Shown piece by piece: positions 1 to 5,617 of a DNA stretch of 7,349 bases; positions within the stretch are counted from its first letter, which is position 1; each line of letters opens with the position of its first letter. The DNA lies in the NCBI GenBank assembly GCA_021790695.1, contig JAJYGJ010000189.1, forward strand, positions 1-7,349. Reading direction: 5' to 3'. The translations under genes were made by a program, and so were the position numbers. Source of the stretch: Nitrospirota bacterium (lineage in GTDB: Bacteria > Nitrospirota > Thermodesulfovibrionia > Thermodesulfovibrionales > JdFR-88). The notes under the pieces were generated by a model. It saw only the letters and a list, made by a program, of their open reading frames with translations. It was not told the origin of the DNA and did not search any database.

Positions 1-715
1 TGTCTATCTCGCCCCTGGCCTCCGTTTGTATCTTCTGCTGCACCGTCAGAAGCTCTATCTCCCTGGCCAGGATTTCGCTTATCTTCTTGAGGCGGCTGAT
101 GGGCTCCGTTATCTCCAGGACCTCCTGGGCGCTCTCGGTCTTGAGCCCCAGGTTCGAGGCTATCAGGTCGGCAAGCCTGCCGGGCTCGTCCAGGCCCTCT
201 ATCACAACCAGGACGTCGGGGATTATGTTTTTGCCCAGGCTGACCGCCTTGTCGAACTGCTCCTTGACGTTCCTGATGAGCGCTTCCACCTCTATGGTAA
301 GCTCGCCCGCCGCGGCCTCCTTGATCTTCTCGATCCTGGCCTTGTAAAAGGGCTCGGTCTGGATGAATTCCTGCGCGCTGGCCTTGGCGACTCCCTGCAC
401 GAGTATCTTCACCCTGCCGTCCGGCAGCTTGAGCATCCGCATGATAAGCCCGACGGTGCCCACGCTGTAAAGATCGGCTGGCGACGGCGTCTCCACGCCC
501 ACGTCCTTTTGGGTAAGCAGCAGCACCATCCGGTTTCCCGCAAGCGCGTTTTCGATGGCGCTTATCGATATCTGTCTGCCCACGAAAAGCGGGATTATCA
601 TGTAAGGGAACACGACAATGTCCCTGATGGGCAGCACGGAAAGCTCCCCCGGGACCTCGGGGTCCTTTACCTGGAGCTTGGTGGCGTCCTCCATCCCGGC
701 TTCGTTATTTTCCAT
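1..715 (-). CDS. lon: Lon protease (ATP-dependent serine protease), N-terminal part only, runs off left edge
   Basis: Only the first 238 codons are in the window. They form the N-terminal substrate-recognition (LAN) domain of Lon, the cytosolic AAA+ protease that degrades misfolded and regulatory proteins. Recognisable pieces are LSVLPIRDIVVFPYMIIPL near residue 25, FVGRQISISAIENAL, the segment ending MLKLPDGRVKILVQGVAKA, and a helical stretch ISRLKKISEILAREIELL near residue 215, which leads into the coiled-coil linker. The AAA+ ATPase and the Ser-Lys protease domain lie outside the window, so completeness cannot be judged. I chose ATG at 715. A TTG at 730 in the same frame has a better Shine-Dalgarno (AAGGAG, about 13 bases upstream), and an in-frame stop lies just before that, so the start is 715 or 730. 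galU lies 108 bases upstream on the same strand, so co-transcription or an internal promoter are both possible. Confidence 0.95.
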   Translation of the reverse strand, partial: MENNEAGMEDATKLQVKDPEVPGELSVLPIRDIVVFPYMIIPLFVGRQISISAIENALAGNRMVLLLTQKDVGVETPSPADLYSVGTVGLIMRMLKLPDGRVKILVQGVAKASAQEFIQTEPFYKARIEKIKEAAAGELTIEVEALIRNVKEQFDKAVSLGKNIIPDVLVVIEGLDEPGRLADLIASNLGLKTESAQEVLEITEPISRLKKISEILAREIELLTVQQKIQTEARGEID

Positions 716-792
716 CCCGCTCTTTTTCAATCTGGAATATCCGCTCCTTCGTTTTCATGCGCGTTAAATACCGTCCGGCCAAGGGGAAAAAA

Positions 793-805
793 CCTGTCCG
801 TCAGG
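793..805 (-). terminator. Weak candidate terminator between galU and lon
   Basis: Read on the minus strand, CCTG-ACGGA-CAGG is followed directly by six T (787-792). The stem is only 4 bp, so this would be a leaky intrinsic terminator at best. It lies about 20 bases after the galU stop and could partly separate galU from lon expression. Seen by eye; no energy was calculated. Confidence 0.25.
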
Positions 806-823
806 AGTGCGCTCGGATGAAAG

Positions 824-1822
824 TTACTTGGATTCGGGCTCCTCGCTGCCGCTTTTAGTCAAATACCCGCTCAGATCGACCACCTTGAGAGCGCTGTTGC
901 CGGTGTGCTGGCCGGAACGGCGCCGGTGGTCCGGCCCGGAGAAAGAAAACTCATCCTTCATCAGCCCGGCCAGGAATTCCCTGAAACCCGCGCTGAGCAC
1001 CTTGTCTTTCAACGCAAGCTCCACGGTAGCCTGGAGAAACCCCAGTTTGTCGCCCGCATCATAGCGCTTGCCCTTGAACAGGTACCCGAAGACCGGCCTG
1101 CGGGCGGCAAGCCTGTTAAGGGCGTCTGTCAACTGCACCTCCCCGCCCTTGCCGGCGGGAAGAGTTTCGAGTATATCAAAAATGTCCGGCGTAAGTATAT
1201 ATCTGCCTATGATGGCAAACCTGGACGGGGCCTCGCTGGCCTTGGGCTTTTCCACAAGGCGCTCTATCCTGTAAATGCCGCCGCCTTCGTCGCTGCCGTC
1301 TATGATCCCGTATTTCTCGACGTCCTCCTCGGAGACACTCTCGACGGCCACCACCGGGGCCTGCCTCTCCGTCGATATCCTTATCATATCGGCCAGGAGA
1401 CTGCTGTCCGGGTCTATGACGTCGTCGCTCAAAAGCACGGCGAAGGGTTCGTCCTTGACGAAGGGTTTCGCGCAGAGTATGGCATGGCCGAGCCCCAAAG
1501 GCGCCCTCTGCCTTATATAGGCGAAGTCTATGTGATTGAGCTTGCGGACCATCTCCAGCAATTCCTTCTTGCCCTTTTTCGTCAGCGCGTCCTCAAGCTC
1601 GTAGGCGGAATCGAAATGGTCTTCAATGGCGCGCTTCTGCTTTCCGGTGATTATGAGCAGTTCCTCTATCCCGCAGTTCCTGGCCTCTTCGACTGCATAC
1701 TGGATAAGCGGTTTATCGACCAGCGGAAGCATCTCTTTCGGAGACGCCTTCGTGGCGGGCAAAAACCTGGTGCCCAGCCCGGCAGCCGGGAACACGGCCT
1801 TTTTTACCGTCTGCAATTTCAT
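824..1822 (-). CDS. galU: UTP-glucose-1-phosphate uridylyltransferase (UDP-glucose pyrophosphorylase)
   Basis: The enzyme makes UDP-glucose from UTP and glucose-1-phosphate in the cytosol, feeding surface polysaccharide, LPS and galactose metabolism. The N-terminus has the nucleotidyltransferase signature AVFPAAGLGTRFLPATKASP followed by KEMLPLVDKP. LLSDDVID supplies the Mg-binding Asp near residue 135, LVEKP near 191, GRYILTPDIFD near 208, and the conserved YDAGDKLGF near 256. These separate GalU from the RfbA/RmlA family. The protein is about 332 residues, some 35-40 longer than the usual ~290; the extra is a polar C-terminal tail after residue 295 that matches no domain I know. ATG at 1822 is preferred because GGGGGTG lies just upstream. 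A GTG at 1828 in the same frame is possible but overlaps that Shine-Dalgarno. It is transcribed divergently from the gene at 2042. Confidence 0.96.
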   Translation of the reverse strand: MKLQTVKKAVFPAAGLGTRFLPATKASPKEMLPLVDKPLIQYAVEEARNCGIEELLIITGKQKRAIEDHFDSAYELEDALTKKGKKELLEMVRKLNHIDFAYIRQRAPLGLGHAILCAKPFVKDEPFAVLLSDDVIDPDSSLLADMIRISTERQAPVVAVESVSEEDVEKYGIIDGSDEGGGIYRIERLVEKPKASEAPSRFAIIGRYILTPDIFDILETLPAGKGGEVQLTDALNRLAARRPVFGYLFKGKRYDAGDKLGFLQATVELALKDKVLSAGFREFLAGLMKDEFSFSGPDHRRRSGQHTGNSALKVVDLSGYLTKSGSEEPESK

Positions 1823-1842
1823 CTTCACCCCCGGATACTTAG

Positions 1843-1878
1843 ACCCATCTCAAAATCGCTGTCAATTTCGAGATGGGT
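1843..1878 (-). promoter_or_regulatory. Hairpin in the galU leader
   Basis: Inverted repeat ACCCATCTC (1843-1851) / GAGATGGGT (1870-1878), extended after one mismatch by AAAT/ATTT (1853-1856 / 1865-1868), with an 8-base loop. In the galU transcript it would sit about 20 bases before the ATG and leave the Shine-Dalgarno free. No T-run follows on either strand, so it is not a standard terminator. It could be an operator, a stability hairpin or a dispersed repeat. Confidence 0.5.
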
Positions 1879-1918
1879 TCTTTCGTTTTCACCTTTTTAT
1901 TGGCCGACATTTCCCTCC

Positions 1919-1946
1919 ATTCTACCATAAAACAAATGCGCGACAA
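1919..1946 (-). promoter_or_regulatory. Candidate sigma70-type promoter for galU
   Basis: On the minus strand, TTGTCG (-35, 1941-1946), a 16-base spacer and TAGAAT (-10, 1919-1924), the latter preceded by TGG, which gives an extended -10. Transcription would begin near 1912 and give a leader of about 90 bases containing the hairpin at 1843-1878. Found by eye. Confidence 0.5.
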
Positions 1947-1988
1947 TTTTATGGCCAACCTGTTGTTTCAAAAGAAAAACCATTCAAG

Positions 1989-1994
1989 TATAAT
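1989..1994 (+). promoter_or_regulatory. Candidate -10 box for the 2042 gene
   Basis: A perfect TATAAT hexamer lies 48 bases before the ATG. The -35 is poor: TTTCAA at 1966-1971 with a 17-base spacer, or TTGTTT at 1963-1968 with 20. Activator dependence is possible. Together with the galU promoter this makes 1823-2041 a divergent control region. Confidence 0.45.
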
Positions 1995-2041
1995 AATCGC
2001 CAAAACACTCACCAGAACGAAAGGAGGGCTGGTCCGGACCC

Positions 2042-2617
2042 ATGATCGTTAAAAAAACCGTTTACTTCGAAAAGCCCGGCCGCGAGAATACGGCCGATTG
2101 CGTGGAGGTGCTGAAAGAGGCGGTAAAGACCGGGGGATATAAACACATAGTGCTTGCCACCACCACGGGCGAGACGGCCCTGGCCGTGGGCGAGGCGCTC
2201 CGCGAAGACCGGGGGGTGAACGTGGTCGCGGTGACGCACTCGATGGGTTTCAAGGAACCCAACCAGACGTCCGTCAGCAGGGAGGCGAGGCGGAAAATGG
2301 AGACGCTGGGGATAAAGACCTTCACCGGTCCGATGCTCACCCACTCGCTTGAAACGTCCCTGAACCACAAGTTCGGCGGCGTCTATCCGACGATGATAAT
2401 AGCCCAGTCCCTGAAACGTTTCGGCGAGGGCTCGAAGGTTGCCTGCGAGATAGTGATGATGGCGGCCGACGCCGGGCTGATACCCGAGGGCGAAGAGGTC
2501 CTCGCGGTCGCCGGTACGGCGAGGGGGGCCGATACGGTGCTGCTGGTCAGGGCCGCCGCATCAAAGAGGTTCCTGGACCTGAGGGTGCTCGAGGTGCTGG
2601 CGAAGCCGAGGGTATAA
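2042..2617 (+). CDS. Stand-alone pyruvate kinase C-terminal (alpha/beta) domain protein
   Basis: A 191-residue cytosolic protein without signal peptide or membrane segment. It resembles the C-terminal allosteric domain of pyruvate kinase (PK_C type) without the catalytic TIM barrel, so it should not have pyruvate kinase activity. Family-like stretches are HIVLATTTGETALAVGEAL (residues 35-53), NVVAVTHSMGFKEPNQ, TGPMLTHSLETSL (near 100), GGVYPTMIIAQSL, EIVMMAADAGLIPEGEEV and VAGTARGADTVLLV (about 160-173). The whole length is a single Rossmann-like domain, the usual size for these lone proteins. The biological role is unknown to me; nucleotide or small-ligand binding is inference. AAGGAGGG lies 14 bases before the ATG, a long spacing filled by the palindrome GGTCCGGACC. 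It is convergent with alaC and divergent from galU, so it is probably monocistronic. Confidence 0.85.
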   Translation: MIVKKTVYFEKPGRENTADCVEVLKEAVKTGGYKHIVLATTTGETALAVGEALREDRGVNVVAVTHSMGFKEPNQTSVSREARRKMETLGIKTFTGPMLTHSLETSLNHKFGGVYPTMIIAQSLKRFGEGSKVACEIVMMAADAGLIPEGEEVLAVAGTARGADTVLLVRAAASKRFLDLRVLEVLAKPRV

Positions 2618-2713
2618 GCGGGCTCCAAGGCGGCTTTGCCCGGGCGGTGACAGAAGGGGCGGCCCGCCCCGCGCGGCGATAAAAACTTTTCCAGACGCCC
2701 GGTTCCGGGGACC
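2618..2713. other. Convergent intergenic region with GC-rich palindromes
   Basis: This is the gap between the convergent stops of the 2042 gene and alaC. It holds GGGGCGGCCCGCCCC (2656-2670, stem GGGGC/GCCCC) and CCCGGTTCCGGG (2698-2709). No clean stem plus T-run is present on either strand; the nearest is T5 on the minus strand at 2681-2685. Termination of both genes here is inferred from position. Confidence 0.35.
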
Positions 2714-3895
2714 TCAGAGCTTCCCGTTAAGGGCCTTTTTGATCCCCTTTGCGGCCTGCCTTATCCTGTGCTCGTTTTCAACGAGGGCGAACCTCACGAA
2801 TCCCTCTCCACCCTCGCCGAATCCGATCCCCGGCGAGACGGCTACCCCCGCTTCCTTTATCAGGAACTTGCAGAACTCGAGCGAGCCCATCTGCCTGAAC
2901 GGCTCCGGGATCGCGGCCCAGACGAACATCGTGGCCTTCGGCGGCTCGATGTCCCAGCCCGCGGCCCTCATGCTCTTTATGAGGACGTCCCTTCTGCCCT
3001 GATACATCTTCCTGTTTTTTTCAACACAGTCCTGGGGGCCGCGGAAGGCCACGATGCTTGCGATCTGTATCGGCTGGAACATGCCGTAATCCAGGTAGCT
3101 TTTTATCTTTATGAGGGCGCCCACCAGGTCCCGGTTTCCGGAGCAGAAACCCACCCTCCAGCCCGCCATCGAATAGCTCTTCGTCATCGAGAAAAACTCG
3201 ACCGCCACGTCCTTCGCCCCTTTGGCCTCGAGAATGCTCGGGGCCTTGTAGTCGTCGAATACCAGGTCGGCATAGGCGAGATCGTTGACCACTATAAGGC
3301 TGTTGTCCCTTGCGAAATCCACGAGGTCCTGGAAAAACCCGGCCCCCTCGACTACCGCCGTGGTCGGGTTATGGGGGAAGTTGACGATGAGCATCTTCGG
3401 GCGGGGCCATGTGCGCTTGTACGCCTTTTCTATCTCCGCCATGAAATCCAGTCCCTGCCCCACCGGCACGCTCGTGGTCTCCCCGCCCGCGATGATGACG
3501 CTGTAGGGATGAATGGGATAGGCCGGCGAGGGCACCATGACGACGTCGCCGGGCTGGATGGTCGCCAGCACGAAATGGGAAAGCCCCTCCTTGGAGCCTA
3601 TCGTGGCCACCGTCTCGGTCTCCGGGTCCAGGTCCACGTCATAGCGCCTCTTGTACCACTCGGTCAGGGCGGCCCTGAGCTGGGTAATCCCCTTCGAGGC
3701 CGAGTACCTGTGGTTTTTCGGGTTTTTTGCGGCCTCGCAGAGTTTTTCTATGACATGTCCCGGAGAGGGCATGTCGGGGTTGCCCATGCCCAGGTCTATT
3801 ATGTCCTCACCGCGCTTCCTGGCCTCCATCTTCAGGTTGTTCACCGTCGCGAAAACATAGGGTGGGAGCCTCTTTATCCTGCCGAATTCATACAT
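2714..3895 (-). CDS. alaC: Class I PLP aminotransferase, AlaC-type (glutamate-pyruvate) alanine aminotransferase
   Basis: It transfers an amino group between glutamate/2-oxoglutarate and pyruvate/alanine, with PLP as cofactor, in the cytosol. Similarity to E. coli AlaC (YfdZ), as I recall that sequence, runs end to end: FGRIKRLPPYVF at the N-terminus, EDIIDLGMGNPD, ATIGSKEGLSH, VPSPAYPIHPYSVIIAGGE, FPHNPT with the PLP-contacting Asn, VNDLAYADLVFDDYKAPSI with the pyridine-N Asp, SMTKSYSMAGWRVGF with the Schiff-base Lys (about residue 239), and a C-terminal Arg in FVRFALVENEHRIRQA for the substrate carboxylate. All catalytic residues are present, and about 393 residues is normal. The start is taken at 3895 because GGAGG lies 12 bases upstream and because this gives an ATGTATGA overlap with the lipA stop. 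The ATG at 3916 is in frame but has no good Shine-Dalgarno. LL-diaminopimelate aminotransferase is a related alternative; AlaC fits better. Confidence 0.93.
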   Translation of the reverse strand: MYEFGRIKRLPPYVFATVNNLKMEARKRGEDIIDLGMGNPDMPSPGHVIEKLCEAAKNPKNHRYSASKGITQLRAALTEWYKRRYDVDLDPETETVATIGSKEGLSHFVLATIQPGDVVMVPSPAYPIHPYSVIIAGGETTSVPVGQGLDFMAEIEKAYKRTWPRPKMLIVNFPHNPTTAVVEGAGFFQDLVDFARDNSLIVVNDLAYADLVFDDYKAPSILEAKGAKDVAVEFFSMTKSYSMAGWRVGFCSGNRDLVGALIKIKSYLDYGMFQPIQIASIVAFRGPQDCVEKNRKMYQGRRDVLIKSMRAAGWDIEPPKATMFVWAAIPEPFRQMGSLEFCKFLIKEAGVAVSPGIGFGEGGEGFVRFALVENEHRIRQAAKGIKKALNGKL

Positions 3896-4799
3896 CCCGG
3901 TAATATTCCTCCGCATTCATTGAACTTCTTACAAGGGGGCCCGATGCGACCGACCTGAAACCCATCGCCAGTGCGGCCGTTTTAAGCTCCACAAACCGCT
4001 CCGGCCTGACATACTCCGAAACGGGAAGGCTCCGCCGCGAGGGCCGGAGATATTGGCCTATTGTGAGCATCCTGCATCCGCCCGCCCTGAGGTCCCGCAT
4101 TACCGCCGCCACTTCCTCCGTTTTTTCGCCAAGGCCGAGCATGAAACCGGATTTCACGGGAATGCCGCTTTCGGACGCCCACCCCAGAACGGACAGGCTC
4201 CTTTTGTAGTCCGCCTGGGGGCGCACCGCGGGGTAAAGTCCGGGCACCGTCTCAACGTTATGATTAAAGACGTCCGGCCCGGCGGAAAGGACCGTCTCAA
4301 GCGCCGTCCGGCTGCCTCCGAAATCCGGGGTGAGCACCTCCACCCTTGCCCCCGGAATCCCGCTTTTTACCGCCCTTATGCAATCCGCGAAATGCCCTGC
4401 CCCGCCGTCTTCAAGGTCGTCCCTCGTCACCGAGGTTATGACCACGTACCGGAGCCCCATCGCCCTGGCCGCGGCCGCGAGCCTTTCGGGTTCATCCCCC
4501 GAAAGGGGTCCCAACCCGGAGGGTCCTGACCCGACCGGCCCCGTCCCGCCGGAATCCATCGCGGACCGTACGGAGCAGAAACCGCAATTCCTGGTGCATA
4601 CCGGGCCCATTATCAGGAAGGCAGCCCCCGAGCGCGAAAAACATGCCGCCTTGTTCGGGCACCTGGCCTCCTCGCAGACCGTGTGTATTCCGCTTTTTCG
4701 AAGGAACTTCTTCAGCTCCAGGACGCCGGCGCCCAGGCCACCAATGGCGGGGCCACCAATGGCAGGGGGTTGGGCCTTTACCCAGTCAGGCAGCCTCAT
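3888..4799 (-). CDS. lipA: Lipoyl synthase (radical SAM)
   Basis: It inserts two sulfurs into protein-bound octanoyl groups, the last step in making lipoyl cofactor for pyruvate and 2-oxoglutarate dehydrogenases and glycine cleavage H protein. The auxiliary 4Fe-4S motif is CX4CX5C (Cys 42, 47, 53, in VCEEARCPNKAAC), and the radical-SAM motif is CX3CX2C (Cys 68, 72, 75, in CTRNCGFC). Other signatures are YVVITSVTRDDLEDGGAGHF, VEVLTPDF, NHNVETV, KSGFMLGLGE and the terminal VRSSMNAEE, which carries the serine that ligates the auxiliary cluster. At 303 residues the length is normal. Two oddities are a Gly/Pro-rich insert after the radical-SAM cysteines (about residues 82-100) and a tandem PAIGG repeat near residue 15. 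The ATG at 4799 is forced: no other ATG or GTG precedes it in frame after the upstream stop. SD-like AGGGAA lies 13 bases upstream in a palindrome stem. Its stop overlaps the alaC start by 8 bases. Confidence 0.97.
   Translation of the reverse strand: MRLPDWVKAQPPAIGGPAIGGLGAGVLELKKFLRKSGIHTVCEEARCPNKAACFSRSGAAFLIMGPVCTRNCGFCSVRSAMDSGGTGPVGSGPSGLGPLSGDEPERLAAAARAMGLRYVVITSVTRDDLEDGGAGHFADCIRAVKSGIPGARVEVLTPDFGGSRTALETVLSAGPDVFNHNVETVPGLYPAVRPQADYKRSLSVLGWASESGIPVKSGFMLGLGEKTEEVAAVMRDLRAGGCRMLTIGQYLRPSRRSLPVSEYVRPERFVELKTAALAMGFRSVASGPLVRSSMNAEEYYRDV
4736..4763 (-). repeat. Tandem 15-base duplication inside lipA
   Basis: GGCCACCAATGGC occurs at 4736-4748 and 4751-4763, period 15, in frame, and encodes the repeated PAIGG pentapeptide near the LipA N-terminus. 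It looks like replication slippage in a variable part of the protein ahead of the first cysteine motif. Confidence 0.8.
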
Positions 4800-4812
4800 G
4801 ATCAGCTTGATC

Positions 4813-4848
4813 TTCCCTGCTGCAAGGGGACTGGTCCCCCGCAGGGAA
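4813..4848. repeat. Composite palindrome 1, in the lipA leader
   Basis: The outer arms are TTCCCTGC (4813-4820) / GCAGGGAA (4841-4848). The inner arms are GGGGAC (4826-4831) / GTCCCC (4834-4839). The spacing bases are few, so it would fold as one long stem with small internal loops. It has the same architecture as the palindrome at 4893-4929. On the lipA transcript its 3' arm contains the only SD-like bases. Confidence 0.75.
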
Positions 4849-4892
4849 TCTAATGTGAGGATTTTTAATTTTCATCATATTCGCTCGCTTGA

Positions 4893-4929
4893 CCCTGCGT
4901 ATCGCGGGACAAGTCCCGCGTGGGCAGGG
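4893..4929. repeat. Composite palindrome 2, upstream of lipA
   Basis: The outer arms are CCCTGC (4893-4898) / GCAGGG (4924-4929). The inner arms are GCGGGAC (4904-4910) / GTCCCGC (4913-4919) around AA. Outer and inner sequences match palindrome 1, which suggests a dispersed REP-like family. Confidence 0.75.
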
Positions 4930-4951
4930 AATAACGCTCTCGATCCATTTA

Positions 4952-4981
4952 ACAATAATTCAAATTTTGAGGGCTTGTCAA
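4952..4981 (-). promoter_or_regulatory. Candidate promoter for lipA-alaC
   Basis: On the minus strand, a perfect TTGACA (4976-4981), an 18-base spacer and TATTGT (4952-4957, 4 of 6 to consensus). The start would be near 4945, giving a leader of about 145 bases that contains both composite palindromes. It lies just downstream of the 5003 stop, so lipA-alaC would have their own promoter. Confidence 0.5.
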
Positions 4982-5002
4982 ATGCGCGGAATGTGGGGAA
5001 CC

Positions 5003-5437
5003 TTATCGCGGCACGGGTTGCCGCGCGGCCTGCCGCCTGCCGGGACGGGCGGAATTATGGGCGGACCTTCCGCCCTGGAAGTAGCTTATGCTGATCCTGT
5101 AGGATACGCTGGCATGGCCTTCCTCGGCGCCATGGCAGGAGAGAAAGCCCTTTCCGGTCCGCTTGCCGTCCCCGACAAGCCCCTTGATCACGGGAGACAG
5201 ATCGAAGCCGCCGTTTTCACATCCCTTCGCCATGCACCTCATGTTGAAATACGCGTAGCCGGAGGGATAGAAATTCACGGTCCGTTCCATAAAGACGGAG
5301 CCCGGCCTCCTCTGATAATAAGTCATGTGTATGACGATGCCGGAGACCCTTGGGAAGCGGTCGCATATACGGCCGGCGTCAAGCATGTTTTTTTTGTTCA
5401 GCTCCATCTTTGCCAGGTGATTCAGCTTTGCCGCCAT
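5003..5437 (-). CDS. Conserved small protein of unknown function with Cys/His metal-site-like residues
   Basis: A 144-residue soluble protein with no signal peptide or membrane helix. The central part reads like a real conserved domain: RFPRVSGIVIHMTYYQ (about 30-45), ERTVNFYPSGYAYFNMRC (about 51-68), CMAKGCENGGFDLSPVIKGL (68 onward), KGFLSCHG, then GHASVSYRISISYFQ. Cys in CMAKGC and SCHG plus His in EEGH could form a zinc site; in similar proteins as I remember them the corresponding positions are cysteines (CPNxxC ... C ... C), so this is a tentative, possibly degenerate, zinc-ribbon-like fold. The last 24 residues are Arg/Ala/Pro-rich low complexity. I chose ATG at 5437 (GGGGGG six bases upstream) over an ATG at 5479. 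It lies 180 bases downstream of csp on the same strand. No function is assigned. Confidence 0.75.
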   Translation of the reverse strand: MAAKLNHLAKMELNKKNMLDAGRICDRFPRVSGIVIHMTYYQRRPGSVFMERTVNFYPSGYAYFNMRCMAKGCENGGFDLSPVIKGLVGDGKRTGKGFLSCHGAEEGHASVSYRISISYFQGGRSAHNSARPGRRQAARQPVPR

Positions 5438-5468
5438 GTGGAACCCCCCAAAGAAAATTTTCCCTGGA

Positions 5469-5497
5469 CCGCCCCTCATCGGGCGGATGGGTTTTTT
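5469..5497 (+). terminator. Stem plus T-run on the plus strand upstream of the 5437 start
   Basis: CCGCCC (5469-5474) / GGGCGG (5481-5486) with a 6-base loop, then ATGG and GTTTTTT ending at 5497. It looks like an intrinsic terminator reading rightward, but no plus-strand gene precedes it. On the minus strand it is a hairpin about 30 bases before the start at 5437. Confidence 0.3.
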
Positions 5498-5559
5498 GTC
5501 TGGTTGTTTCCGCTTTACCCCGTAGTACGGGGGATTTCATTTGGGTTTTCCCCCGGGGT

Positions 5560-5600
5560 TCCCGCTTGCGGGGATTTTATTCAGGTCCCCGCAAGCGGGA
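5560..5600. repeat. Perfect 15-bp inverted repeat downstream of csp
   Basis: The arm at 5560-5574 (TCCCGCTTGCGGGGA) is exactly complementary to 5586-5600 (TCCCCGCAAGCGGGA), with an 11-base loop. It starts 18 bases past the csp stop. With no T-run on the minus strand it is not a classic terminator, but it could protect the csp mRNA 3' end or be a member of the local REP-like family. Confidence 0.75.
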
Positions 5601-5617
5601 GGGGGTGGCATTTTACG

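Noticed and set aside
705..758. A 17-codon minus-strand mini-ORF (MKTKERIFQIEKERDGK) overlapping the lon start
   Set aside because: It has no Shine-Dalgarno of its own; its AAGGAG codons are better explained as the ribosome-binding site for a lon TTG start at 730. Translational coupling cannot be excluded.
26..820. A 264-codon open frame on the plus strand
   Set aside because: It is antisense to lon, whose translation matches the known Lon N-domain. The plus-strand product has no domain and is a by-product of G+C-rich codon bias.
1836..1865. TTGACA at 1860-1865 (minus strand) as the galU -35
   Set aside because: The hexamers at the right distance (TAAGTA, CTAAGT) are poor -10 boxes and would put the start almost on the SD. 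The promoter at 1919-1946 is better.
905..1930. A 341-codon open frame on the plus strand
   Set aside because: It is antisense to galU, which has all family motifs. No domain or sensible start in the opposing frame.
2768..3958. A 396-codon open frame on the plus strand
   Set aside because: It is antisense to alaC. Its translation is rich in Arg, His and Pro, as expected for a shadow frame.
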